Of a stretch of 64,000 nt of DNA, positions 1 to 7,615 are shown in pieces. Source of the stretch: Desulfobacula sp. (GTDB lineage: Bacteria > Desulfobacterota > Desulfobacteria > Desulfobacterales > Desulfobacteraceae). The stretch is from positions 1 to 64,000 of the forward strand of contig NZ_JAQYWD010000036.1 in assembly GCF_030145145.1 (NCBI RefSeq), written 5' to 3'. The notes under the pieces are model-generated. The model saw only the letters and a list, made by a program, of their open reading frames with translations, did no database searches and was not told the DNA's origin. Every line of letters starts with the position of its first letter. Position 1 is the first letter of the stretch. Both the position numbers and the translations under genes were made by a program.

Positions 1-1246
1 GCTCCACTAAGCGGTGGTAAAGGCCGGATACTTCATAATTTTCCAGGGTCACGGCGTTTAGATTGTAGCGTTCATGGTCTTTCAGAATTTGTTTTACAAT
101 CAGTTTTTCCGTATTGACCTTAAAATTGACTTGATTCAAAGTTACAAACTGCGACTCTTTGCCTGGATTTTGAATTTTTAGAACAACCGTCCATATACTG
201 GCATCGGATTTTGAAGTCTGAATCAAATTCTTTGCCCTGTCCAAACCAGCACCCACAAAATATTCACGGCCCTGAGTCAATTCCTTAACCTGTTCGGGTG
301 TTACAGGTAACGGGTAATCCTTCTGAATGCCGGTGATAATGTTATGGGAAAACAGATTGTTAATACTTTGGGTTCTGATGCCCAAAATATCCCGCTTGAA
401 CTCGTCGGGCAGTAAGGTTTTTTCAAGGGCCTTTGCTTTTTTCCTATCAATCCATTTGGGTGCCCGTTTATTGTAATCGTCCCAATCTTTATAAAACAGG
501 TGATTGCAGACCATATCCGGGTCAATCTCACAGGCCTCTTGCAGGTTATGGACATGACCGCCGAAACCATCGGTGTTGGAATCCACCAAAATAAGTGTGT
601 CCTGGCTATCCAAAAGGCTGGCCTGCCATGCATTGAATACTGATGTATCAGGGCAGGCATGGAAATCGGATACCCATAACAGGTTGCACCTGTCGCCAAA
701 GCTGGCGGCCATATTTAAGCCCCGCATTGATTGGATAACGCTTGTAATTCTCTTTTTATGAATCCGGCGAATTTCAACTTTTGATATCTCAAGAGTCTTC
801 TTCTCGGCCACAAGCGCCCATAATTTAGGACTACGTTCAATCGTTTTCACAAGCCGGTTAAACTGGGTGCGGCGGCTGTGACTCTCTTCGTTTCCAAGTA
901 ACTGAATAGTGAAATTGTCTCTTGTGGTCAAAAGCCATAGAACAACCAGCATGAACAAGGTGCTTTTCCCATGACGGCGTGGTTCGATATTCAAAACCAA
1001 ATTGTAAATAAATCCACGGCCCTTTGCAGCAAGACATTTGTCTATTAAAAGTTGCTGGTGGGCTGTGGGCTTGAAGACTTCATATTTGTTTTTTAAATTT
1101 AAAACCCTGGGTTCAAAATATTTCAGCCATGCCATAAAACCTGCCGGGCTGTTTTCTTCGGCTTGCAAAAGCAATTTGGAGCGCAAAATACCGCTTTTAT
1201 CCCTGACTAAGCCAGGTGACACTTTTCCTTTTGTGGGAAGGGCCAT
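1..1246 (-). CDS. Terminase-large-subunit-like ATPase/nuclease (3' end beyond window)
   Basis: An open frame of 415 codons starts at ATG 1246 and is still open at the window edge, so the C-terminus is missing. Residues 90-96 read RRHGKST, a terminase-type Walker A. Residues 189-195 (LLWVSDF) fit a Walker B, and LILVDSNTD (218-226) fits the following beta-strand motif. Around residue 335, VGAGLDRA looks like the first acidic strand of an RNase H-like nuclease followed by a conserved WTVVLK strand. Known terminases use this ATPase plus nuclease to package phage DNA; here that role is inferred. It starts 1 nt after the stop of the zinc-ribbon gene, so it is probably translated with it. Alternative: another phage-type motor ATPase. 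The Walker B lacks the usual DE pair (it is DF), which lowers certainty. Confidence 0.62.
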   Translation of the reverse strand, partial: MALPTKGKVSPGLVRDKSGILRSKLLLQAEENSPAGFMAWLKYFEPRVLNLKNKYEVFKPTAHQQLLIDKCLAAKGRGFIYNLVLNIEPRRHGKSTLFMLVVLWLLTTRDNFTIQLLGNEESHSRRTQFNRLVKTIERSPKLWALVAEKKTLEISKVEIRRIHKKRITSVIQSMRGLNMAASFGDRCNLLWVSDFHACPDTSVFNAWQASLLDSQDTLILVDSNTDGFGGHVHNLQEACEIDPDMVCNHLFYKDWDDYNKRAPKWIDRKKAKALEKTLLPDEFKRDILGIRTQSINNLFSHNIITGIQKDYPLPVTPEQVKELTQGREYFVGAGLDRAKNLIQTSKSDASIWTVVLKIQNPGKESQFVTLNQVNFKVNTEKLIVKQILKDHERYNLNAVTLENYEVSGLYHRLVE

Positions 1247-1247
1247 T

Positions 1248-1478
1248 TTATTCGGTTGTTTCCTCTGATGGAATCACCTTTTCAATGTTCCGCAGGCAGG
1301 CAGGACAAAACCACTCTCCATCGGCTGCAAGCCTTTGACACCCAAAATCGGCCATTTTACATGGAGTTTCACCGGGGGAATGGTTTAGCTGTGTAATTAT
1401 AATCTGCTTTTTAATTTTATCGGATTTAAGTTTCTTCTCAGTGGTTTTAATAATTATTTCAATCGCTTGTTGTTTCAT
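1248..1478 (-). CDS. Small zinc-ribbon protein of the mobile element
   Basis: 76 residues with a basic, helical N-terminal half and a four-cysteine knuckle: C40, C47, C58, C61 (C-x6-C-x10-C-x2-C, ending CPACL). The same spacing and flanking residues (AADGEWFCPACL against AAEGQEFCPDCL) occur at the C-terminus of the neighbouring Rep protein, so the two share a metal-binding module. An AAGGA ribosome site lies just ahead of ATG 1478. It sits 9 nt after rep and 1 nt before the terminase-like gene, a tight operon. Function is unknown; a DNA- or protein-binding accessory factor for Rep or packaging is an inference. Confidence 0.6.
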   Translation of the reverse strand: MKQQAIEIIIKTTEKKLKSDKIKKQIIITQLNHSPGETPCKMADFGCQRLAADGEWFCPACLRNIEKVIPSEETTE

Positions 1479-1487
1479 ATTTTTTCC

Positions 1488-2582
1488 TTATGCTGCCTTT
1501 TTTCTGTCTTCATAAAATTTCAACCAAATGGCGGCCATGTAAGTGCCCAATTTACGCAAACAGTCGGGGCAGAACTCTTGCCCTTCTGCTGCAAACCCAT
1601 GGCATTTATGGTGGGTATGCAATGCACACCGTTTAGGGGCTGCTTTTGTCCTTGCAAGCTCCCTGGCCAAATCAAGCAGCCGGTAGGCATCGACTTTACC
1701 GATAAACGCATTTACTCCGTTTCCCTGATTCATAATGCTTAGTTTTCGACCGGTGGAAATGGTGCGCTTCCCGTTGCTGTGATTTTTGACCTGGGCTGCT
1801 ATATAATTTTTTAATAGCCGTCTAAATATTTTGCCTTCGGTTGGGTTCAATTCTTGTTTGGGCACTACTTCTACGGGCGGGATACCGATTTTAAACCATG
1901 CTCTACCAATTGAGAAACCGGCGTGGTATTCTTTTCTACGGCCCTTTTCTATGTAATAGCCGTCCAGGGCCAAAAGTGCCCGGTTATCGTGGGGTTTACA
2001 AAAGTAGGGTATCCATGCCTTTGTATTGGTCTGAATAGGCCGGGAATCATAGCTTTTGGCGGCTGCTTTATCCAAATAACTATAATATCCCGGCTTTTCC
2101 AGTTCTTGGTTCCCCAACCAGAAATCTTTAAACTCTTTATCGTATTTTTCAAATTCTTTGGTGGCTACAATGTGCATATGCGGCAAGGTCTGGCCTATGA
2201 AATATCCTGATTTTCGACATTCATACTCGACCTTGACAAATCCTGAAATATTTCTTTCCTCAAGCCATGCCATTACCTTCTTTCTAATGGTATCAAAACG
2301 CTTAATCCTGGCCTTAGCCCCTTTATGACCGAAAAAGAATGCGTCATGTGGATTCAGGCTTATAAAATGCGCCATAAACGGTGCTGATTTTGTCAGAACC
2401 ACTTTGAAATTACATTGTGACGATTTTGAAAAGCAATCAACGATCCCTCTTTTGTGTTCAGATTGTATTTTCATTTTACCATCCATCTGTTTTTTTGATG
2501 CGGTAAGTTCATCCGGCGGGCTAATGGAAGTCATACCCGCTGTGAAGATTTGCACCGTCTCATTATTCTGTTCTGGTTTCAT
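1488..2582 (-). CDS. HUH-endonuclease replication initiator (Rep-like)
   Basis: 364 residues. The three rolling-circle Rep motifs can be seen in order: a hydrophobic VVLTK strand (61-65), the HUH metal motif HMH at 135-137 (context LPHMHIVA), and a YxxK nucleophile motif at 193-196 (YFCK). A GRAWFKIG block follows, as in phage and plasmid Reps. HUH enzymes nick one strand through the tyrosine and start rolling-circle replication or transfer. The C-terminus carries a zinc knuckle (C319, C327, C338, C341) matching the small downstream protein. A GAGG ribosome site precedes ATG 2582. It heads a leftward operon rep, zinc-ribbon, terminase-like. A relaxase or P2 gpA-like role is the main alternative. 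Confidence 0.68.
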   Translation of the reverse strand: MKPEQNNETVQIFTAGMTSISPPDELTASKKQMDGKMKIQSEHKRGIVDCFSKSSQCNFKVVLTKSAPFMAHFISLNPHDAFFFGHKGAKARIKRFDTIRKKVMAWLEERNISGFVKVEYECRKSGYFIGQTLPHMHIVATKEFEKYDKEFKDFWLGNQELEKPGYYSYLDKAAAKSYDSRPIQTNTKAWIPYFCKPHDNRALLALDGYYIEKGRRKEYHAGFSIGRAWFKIGIPPVEVVPKQELNPTEGKIFRRLLKNYIAAQVKNHSNGKRTISTGRKLSIMNQGNGVNAFIGKVDAYRLLDLARELARTKAAPKRCALHTHHKCHGFAAEGQEFCPDCLRKLGTYMAAIWLKFYEDRKKAA

Positions 2583-2801
2583 TTTGGGGAACCTCTTTCA
2601 TGTGTTAAATTTCTTTTATTTTTTCAACATCCCTATATAAACGGGGTTATTAGGCAATTTTTCCAGGTGGTCAAATCTCAAGCCCTTTAATGACGGGCTT
2701 CTATGGAAATGGTTTTTTTTAAAGTGCCTAATAAAAATTTTAGATTCCCTCCAAAATATCTTTGTATAAAAAAACAACTAATTAACTTTTACTTAAAAAC
2801 A

Positions 2802-2837
2802 TCAATGGCCCTGGATTTTACTTTCCAGGGCCATTGA
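2802..2837 (-). terminator. Rho-independent terminator after the 56-aa gene
   Basis: Perfect 14-bp inverted repeat (arms 2802-2815 and 2824-2837) with an 8-nt loop. Read leftward, the stem is followed by TGTTTTTAAG. It lies 24 nt past the stop of the 56-residue gene and separates it from rep. The rest of 2583-2861 is AT-rich with no gene I can support and presumably holds the rep promoter. Confidence 0.75.
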
Positions 2838-2861
2838 TAAATTAAAATATGGTGCTTTGTG

Positions 2862-3032
2862 TTACATGACTGTCACCGGGTTGTCATCATTTCTAATAAG
2901 AAGGCAATGCCCGTCGCCCATAAGCACCGCTGTATCACCGTTTGGGCGGACATAGGTGTCAGGGTTTGAGGTTGATTCAAAGTCTTCTTTTAAGGACACA
3001 ATTTCATCTGATACGATCTGAATACGTTTCAT
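2862..3032 (-). CDS. Small hypothetical protein (56 aa) of the mobile element
   Basis: The chosen start is ATG 3032, because AAGGAGA lies directly upstream at normal spacing; a longer reading frame to 3113 has no ribosome site. The protein begins MKRIQIVSDEIV and ends with a compact, acidic, soluble stretch rich in D and N. No family is recognised. It is divergent from rha and shares the palindrome-rich spacer, and it has its own strong terminator. That arrangement is typical of a small phage-type control or accessory protein, but nothing in the sequence proves a function. Confidence 0.55.
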   Translation of the reverse strand: MKRIQIVSDEIVSLKEDFESTSNPDTYVRPNGDTAVLMGDGHCLLIRNDDNPVTVM

Positions 3033-3159
3033 ACTTTTCTCCTTTTTGGATAAATAAAATTTGATCTTAACCATGTTAGAAAAGTAATCTATTCGAAATA
3101 CTATGTAAAGCACTATTTTTTATAAGCTACTGAAATAAATAATAAAAAGTTTAAAAAAA

Positions 3160-3243
3160 TGTTGACACATTCTAAAATTATACGTAAACTTTTACTATAT
3201 TTTGTCAAAGTGTCAACACTTTATTCGACTTTTTAGTAAAAGT
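3160..3243. promoter_or_regulatory. Nested inverted repeats in the divergent control region
   Basis: Between the 56-aa gene and rha lie several dyads: TGTTGACAC at 3160-3168 pairs with GTGTCAACA at 3210-3218; AAAGTGT-CA-ACACTTT at 3207-3222 is itself a palindrome; ACTTTTACTA at 3188-3197 pairs with TAGTAAAAGT at 3234-3243. The stretch is very AT-rich and contains TTGACA hexamers on both strands, though none has an ideally spaced -10. The likely role is overlapping operators and promoters for the two divergent genes. Confidence 0.5.
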
Positions 3244-3244
3244 G

Positions 3245-3274
3245 GTTAGACACCTTAAAATTAAGGTGTCTAAC
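3245..3274. promoter_or_regulatory. 30-nt palindrome upstream of rha (operator or hairpin)
   Basis: Perfect 14-bp arms (3245-3258 and 3261-3274, GTTAGACACCTTAA and its complement) around AA. No T-tract follows on either side, so an operator is more likely than a terminator. It lies 29 nt before the rha start. The sequence after it (TAAACAGGG near 3283) recurs just after the rha stop near 3693. Confidence 0.5.
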
Positions 3275-3303
3275 TATCTGGATAAACAGGGAAAAATAAA
3301 TCC

Positions 3304-3693
3304 ATGCCGATACCGTCCATTGAATTGCCGGAAGGCCTTGTTACCTTGGACGAAGACGGCAGGCTCACTACCACCAGTTTGAAGGTTGCCGAGGTGTATG
3401 GGAAACGGCATGATGATGTATTAAAAAAGATTAAAAACCTTAATTGCAATGCTAAATTTCACCTCCCTAATTTTAGGGGCGTTGAATATATTGATAAAAA
3501 ATGGGAACTTAGGCCAAGTTATGAAATCACAAAAGACGGCTTCACCTTTCTGGTTTCAAGGTTCTCCGGAAAGAAGGCCGGTTTATTTATGGAACAATTC
3601 ATTGCAGTTTTTAACGCCATGGAAAAAGCCCTGATGCAGGCCCCGGCAGTGAGGAATTTAGAGCCGTTAATTTTAACTGCTCTAACCACTTGA
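3304..3693 (+). CDS. Rha-family phage regulatory protein
   Basis: 129 residues. The Rha signature is clear: TTSLKVAEVYGKRHDDVLK near residues 34-52, then SYEITKDGFTFLVSRF and GKKAGLFMEQFIAVFNAME. Rha proteins occur in temperate phages and related elements; the founding phage P22-like member interferes with infection in cells lacking IHF, and the domain is thought to bind DNA. This copy has only the N-terminal Rha domain and a short tail, with no second (KilA- or Ant-like) domain. It is the only rightward gene of the element in view and sits behind a 30-nt palindrome that could serve for autoregulation. An ACAGGGA ribosome site is present. Confidence 0.8.
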   Translation: MPIPSIELPEGLVTLDEDGRLTTTSLKVAEVYGKRHDDVLKKIKNLNCNAKFHLPNFRGVEYIDKKWELRPSYEITKDGFTFLVSRFSGKKAGLFMEQFIAVFNAMEKALMQAPAVRNLEPLILTALTT

Positions 3694-4091
3694 ATAAACA
3701 GGGGAAATAAAAACAGGGAATATCAGGTTATGAAAAATGGATAGCGTCTTTGATCTCCAAAGGGAAAAAGAAAGCCAGCACATGGGGAATCACAGTAAAG
3801 TGTGCCCCTGGTCGCTCCGCTCCCAGGTTGATATAGAAAAGGGGCTTATTAGGGAGTAGGCGTTCTTTGATCTCCAAGGGAACATGTGTCTATAGAAGGG
3901 GCTTATATCCTGCTGTAAATAATAGAGGGGTTCGCCTGCGCTCACCTTTCAGTATAAGGGGGGGTATAATGGGCTGAAAGGCTTTGTTGATAGGGTTCTG
4001 CTTGTTTTTAGTTCGGGGTGGATTGTGTATGAATAGGTCATTACCAAGGTCATTCCCGGCCCTGAATGGATGTATCAGGGCCGGGAATGGT
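3694..4091. repeat. Non-coding stretch with interleaved direct repeats
   Basis: About 400 nt without a supportable gene between rha and int. Two motifs alternate: TCTTTGATCTCCAA at 3747-3760 and 3864-3877, and TATAGAA(AA)GGGGCTTAT at 3832-3849 and 3891-3907. Each copy differs only by small indels. A TAAACAGGG(G)AAATAAA string at its left end repeats the rha leader. Candidate uses are a replication origin for the HUH Rep, protein-binding sites, or a regulatory RNA. The sequence does not decide between them. Confidence 0.45.
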
Positions 4092-5780
4092 CTATAACGA
4101 AAAAACAACCTGATCAATAATCTCTTTGAGTCTGGCCACATCATAACCTTTCCCATAACGGCCAAAGGTTATTGATGTGGTAGCATGACCCACAAGCTGA
4201 CTCACATGGCTTTCCTCAAGCCCTATGTGTTTAGCCCCGGTAATAAAGGTATGTCGAAAAGAATGATACGAAACATTATGGGCTGCTGTCTTTATCCCCA
4301 ACTTTTCAAGATATGGGCTGAACCATCGGCTGATGTAATGCCCGCATTTACCCTTCATTGGTTTTAAATGCGGGAACAAGCGTTTGTGGCCCTCAACCTT
4401 TATCTTATCATGATATTCAAGGAAACCGGATTTCATTATAGAATTATGTATGGGAATAAGCCGCCTTGAAGATTTGTTCTTGAGTTCTTTATTATCCAAA
4501 TCATTAACGTCAAAAACCCACACACCGCGTTCCTGCCTGATATCGCTGACATGAAGTTGTGATATTTCCTCAAGCCTGGCCCCCGTATAAAGCCCTATCA
4601 TGGGTATCCACCATCTGTGGATCTGGCCGGGATTGTCATTGTAAGGGCTTAAATTAGCAAAAAGCTGTTTTAAATCCGATTCGGTAAAGGAGTCTTTCAG
4701 TTCGTCTGCTCTTTTTTCAATTTTTATCCGCATTTTCCGGGTGTAATCCTGGGGCATGTATTCCCGGACAACACACCAATTATAAAAAGCTGAAAGGCTT
4801 GTCATAATATTATTGATCGTCTTTCCAGAAATTAACTTTTCCTTGGGAATTTCCATTTCCAATAATTCCATAATGGATTTATCACGATAAGCTATTGCTT
4901 TTTTCCGGTTGGTAGGAATTTTCTTTAAATCATCAAAAAAGGCCCTGGTGGTTTCATGGGTCATGTCAACCAAAGGGCAATCCCCCACCATTTCTGTAAA
5001 TTGGATCAAATGGGCTTTATATTCCTTTAGGGTTGAAGCCTTCCAATTGCCATCTGAAACATTTTCAGAAATATATTGTTCAACCACTTCCGAAATAAGC
5101 CGTGTTTCTTTTTTTTCTTCAATAACCGGGCCTTGTGGCTGTTCAGGATATGCTGAAAGAATAGAAAGCTCTGTGGGGCTGTTATAAAGGCCTTGTGAAC
5201 GTTCCTGCTCGATTCTATTCATGGCCTGCTTTACCTTTATAAGTTCACGGCCTGCAAACTGATATATCGGATCATCTTTTTTTATATCAGGCATACCTGA
5301 TGCCTTCAAAAAAGACTGTATCGCCTCATCCTGGGGGATGGTTTCAGCTCCCGTTAAATGATCCTGATAGGTCAGGGCTGTAATTTCTAAGCCTTCTTTT
5401 TCAGGGATTACAGCACCAGGGGGATATATGTGTAATATTTGTCCATCCGGGCTTTGCAGTTTCTCTGGTCTTCCGGGCACCACATAATCACGGGTACTGC
5501 GGTCGTCTTCATTCAAGTCAAGCTTTGCCCTTAGATATGCACCCAAAGCCGCTTTGATCTCTTTTTTTGTGGCTGCCATGTGTGCGGCCTCCTTTTTAAT
5601 AAAATATTGCGTTTCATTGGCAAGCATGGATGCCAAGGCTCTGGCCCTGAATAAGTTCCCTGTCCGTAAACCTAAAATAAGTTCACCGGATAGATAATTA
5701 CAGTATTTTTTTGGGAAACGAAACCTGAAATGGTATTTTGTGCCTACACGCTTGAGATAGGATGGTGACTTTGGAATCAT
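4092..5780 (-). CDS. int: Tyrosine site-specific integrase
   Basis: 562 residues. An N-terminal DUF6538-like segment (residues 5-55, YHFRFRFPKKY then RTGNLFRARALA) comes first, then a long linker, a SAM-like core-binding domain (about 230-345), and the catalytic domain. Catalytic residues visible: R402 (TGARLEE), H506 and R509 (HSFRHTF), H532 (GHATT) and nucleophile Y542 (GRYGKG). The enzyme inserts and excises the element by strand exchange. Its start lies about 120 nt from the 3' end of tRNA-fMet, the classic position of an integrase beside its tRNA target, and inverted repeats sit in the gap. The gene appears complete. Confidence 0.92.
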   Translation of the reverse strand: MIPKSPSYLKRVGTKYHFRFRFPKKYCNYLSGELILGLRTGNLFRARALASMLANETQYFIKKEAAHMAATKKEIKAALGAYLRAKLDLNEDDRSTRDYVVPGRPEKLQSPDGQILHIYPPGAVIPEKEGLEITALTYQDHLTGAETIPQDEAIQSFLKASGMPDIKKDDPIYQFAGRELIKVKQAMNRIEQERSQGLYNSPTELSILSAYPEQPQGPVIEEKKETRLISEVVEQYISENVSDGNWKASTLKEYKAHLIQFTEMVGDCPLVDMTHETTRAFFDDLKKIPTNRKKAIAYRDKSIMELLEMEIPKEKLISGKTINNIMTSLSAFYNWCVVREYMPQDYTRKMRIKIEKRADELKDSFTESDLKQLFANLSPYNDNPGQIHRWWIPMIGLYTGARLEEISQLHVSDIRQERGVWVFDVNDLDNKELKNKSSRRLIPIHNSIMKSGFLEYHDKIKVEGHKRLFPHLKPMKGKCGHYISRWFSPYLEKLGIKTAAHNVSYHSFRHTFITGAKHIGLEESHVSQLVGHATTSITFGRYGKGYDVARLKEIIDQVVFSL

Positions 5781-5784
5781 AAAA

Positions 5785-5851
5785 CCCCCATTTTCTGATT
5801 TTTGTGGACAAGCGTTGTGGACAAGTTGTCCACAAAATCAAAAAACGGGGG
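5785..5851. promoter_or_regulatory. Inverted and direct repeats upstream of int
   Basis: TTGTGGACAA occurs at 5802-5811 and 5815-5824 and inverted at 5826-5835; the last two form a perfect 21-nt palindrome. The outer copies are part of a longer imperfect inverted repeat of about 26 bp (5785-5811 against 5826-5851) that begins and ends in five C/G bases. Such sites next to int are candidates for integrase arm-type or excisionase binding sites, or an int operator. Confidence 0.5.
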
Positions 5852-5864
5852 TCTAAAAATACAA

Positions 5865-5887
5865 AAAGCCTTGCGTGGCAAGGCTTT
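5865..5887 (-). terminator. Terminator downstream of tRNA-fMet
   Basis: 10-bp perfect stem (AAAGCCTTGC, 5865-5874 with 5878-5887) and a 3-nt loop; read leftward it is followed by TTGTATTTTT. It ends the tRNA transcript 9 nt after the CCA. If integration occurred in the tRNA 3' half, this terminator came in with the element. Confidence 0.75.
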
Positions 5888-5896
5888 GAATATTTT

Positions 5897-5973
<77 letters not shown>

Positions 5974-5985
5974 TCAACAAAAGGC

Positions 5986-6014
5986 AATATATAGAATAGT
6001 TTTATTGCTGTCAA
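5986..6014 (-). promoter_or_regulatory. Sigma-70 promoter of tRNA-fMet
   Basis: Perfect -35 TTGACA (6009-6014, leftward) and -10 TATATT (5986-5991) with a 17-nt spacer; the tRNA 5' end follows 12 nt after the -10. Confidence 0.75.
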
Positions 6015-6042
6015 GTTTTTAATTTTTTAATGGGGATATTTT

Positions 6043-7005
6043 TTAATTTGCCAGGGCTTGTTTTAATTCATCAACGGATGCCGTTGCCGTTCCGACCTTT
6101 CCGACAACGATTCCGGCTGCGGAATTGGCAACCCGTGCACTGGTTTTAAAGGTGGCACCGATGGCAAGCCCCAGTCCCAGAAGCGAGATGACGGTATCCC
6201 CGGCACCGGAAACATCAAATACCTGTCGGGCTTTGGACTCAATGGTATAGGGGACCTTTCCTTTCTCAAACAGGACCATACCGTCTTTGCCGCAGGTGAT
6301 GAGCAGTCTTTCCAACCGAACCTGATCCATGATTTTCCAACCGGCAGCAACAAGATCCCGGTCCGATTGAATATCCATATGTGCGGCAAGACCGGCCTCT
6401 TTTTTATTGGGGGTAAGGATGGAGACCTGCTCATATTTGGAAAAATCAAGCGATTTGGGGTCGGCCAGGGTCATGACCTTATATGGCTTTGCCAGCTGAA
6501 CCGTCTGTTGGACCAGTTCTCTGGTGACCAACCCTTTATTATAATCTGAAATAATAATCAGGTTCACCCCTGAAATTTTGCTCTCAATAATGTTTAAAAG
6601 CTTTTTAAGGGTGGTACCATTGATATCCCTCTTTATTTCCTTGTCAATTCGCAGGACCTGCTGATTGGATGCAATTATCCGTGTTTTCCGGGTGGTGGGC
6701 CGTTCCGGCTCGCTGATGATGCCATCGGTTTCAATCCCCAGTTCTTCCAGCTTCTCAAATATCATCTGGCCGGCCCTGCCCGTTCCCGCCGTGCCAATGG
6801 CCTGAACCTCTGCTCCCATGGAGACAAGATTATTGATAACATTTCCCGCCCCCCCTAACGCATGGGTTTCTCTTTGTACGCACACCACCGGGACCGGTGC
6901 TTCCGGAGAAATCCGGTCCACACTGCCCCACAGGTACTCATCAATCATCAGGTCACCGATGACAAGGACTTTTACCGTTTTAAAATCGTCAATATTGATG
7001 ATCAT
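6043..7005 (-). CDS. hldA: D-glycero-beta-D-manno-heptose-7-phosphate kinase
   Basis: 320 residues, PfkB/ribokinase fold. The N-terminal GDLMIDEYLWGSVDRISPEA block and GGAGNV (about residue 51) are typical of the kinase half of RfaE/HldE. The C-terminal DVSGAGDTV is the PfkB ATP and anion-hole motif with its catalytic Asp. It phosphorylates heptose-7-phosphate at C1 for ADP-heptose, used in LPS inner core. Bifunctional HldE is near 475 residues; this protein has only the kinase, so the adenylyltransferase must be elsewhere. Its ATG overlaps the thrH stop (ATGA), so the two are translationally coupled and form an operon with hom. Confidence 0.88.
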   Translation of the reverse strand: MIINIDDFKTVKVLVIGDLMIDEYLWGSVDRISPEAPVPVVCVQRETHALGGAGNVINNLVSMGAEVQAIGTAGTGRAGQMIFEKLEELGIETDGIISEPERPTTRKTRIIASNQQVLRIDKEIKRDINGTTLKKLLNIIESKISGVNLIIISDYNKGLVTRELVQQTVQLAKPYKVMTLADPKSLDFSKYEQVSILTPNKKEAGLAAHMDIQSDRDLVAAGWKIMDQVRLERLLITCGKDGMVLFEKGKVPYTIESKARQVFDVSGAGDTVISLLGLGLAIGATFKTSARVANSAAGIVVGKVGTATASVDELKQALAN

Positions 7006-7607
7006 GAAGTTAACAATGTGCCGATCATGGTTTTAAGTTCCGAATAGGTTCTTGTCACCGGAATTTCAGGAAAATCTGTGATCACCGAATCCGGCGGGCG
7101 AAAAAAGAATCCCTGGTCTGCTTCGGTGATCATCCCGATATCATTATAGGAATCTCCAAAAGCAATCACATGATAATTCAATCCTTTTAAGGCCTTTACC
7201 GCCTCTTTTTTCTGGTGGTCGATGCGGATATTGTAATCCGTGATATTGCCTTGTTTATCAATGGTCAGGTTGTGGCACAAGAGCGTGGGAAAATTCAACT
7301 TTGCCATTAACGGCTTGGCAAACTCTTCAAAGGTGTCCGATAAAATGATAATCTGGGACTGCTCCCTGATCCAGTTTAACGTTTCCAGTGCACCGTCCAG
7401 GGGGTCCAGGGTGGCAATGACGTCCCTGATATCCTGGATTTTTAAGTTGTTTTCTTTTAATAAGGATAGCCGTTTGGTCATCAGCACATCATAATCACTG
7501 ATATCCCGGGTGGTCAGTTTAAGCTCCTCTATCCCGGTTTTTTTTGCAACATTAATCCATATTTCCGGTAAAAACACCCCTTCCAAATCTGCCACTAAAA
7601 TTTTCAT
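7002..7607 (-). CDS. thrH: ThrH: phosphoserine phosphatase/homoserine phosphotransferase
   Basis: 201 residues, HAD superfamily. Motif I is DLEGVFLPEIW (D7), the form typical of ThrH rather than the DxD of SerB. ILSDTFEEFA is motif II, and AFGDSYNDIGM (about residue 150) is motif IV. Characterised ThrH dephosphorylates phosphoserine and can move the phosphate to homoserine, bypassing homoserine kinase. It lies 8 nt after hom (homoserine dehydrogenase) and overlaps hldA by 4 nt. The adjacency to hom supports a threonine-pathway role. Which activity dominates cannot be told from sequence. Confidence 0.85.
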   Translation of the reverse strand: MKILVADLEGVFLPEIWINVAKKTGIEELKLTTRDISDYDVLMTKRLSLLKENNLKIQDIRDVIATLDPLDGALETLNWIREQSQIIILSDTFEEFAKPLMAKLNFPTLLCHNLTIDKQGNITDYNIRIDHQKKEAVKALKGLNYHVIAFGDSYNDIGMITEADQGFFFRPPDSVITDFPEIPVTRTYSELKTMIGTLLTS

Positions 7608-7615
7608 ACGCTATG

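Noticed and set aside
301-699. 132-codon leftward frame with a plausible start
   Set aside because: It lies wholly inside the terminase-like gene in another frame and has no family resemblance; the longer frame has clear ATPase motifs.
3245-3274. 30-nt palindrome as a terminator
   Set aside because: No T-run on either side; kept as operator candidate.
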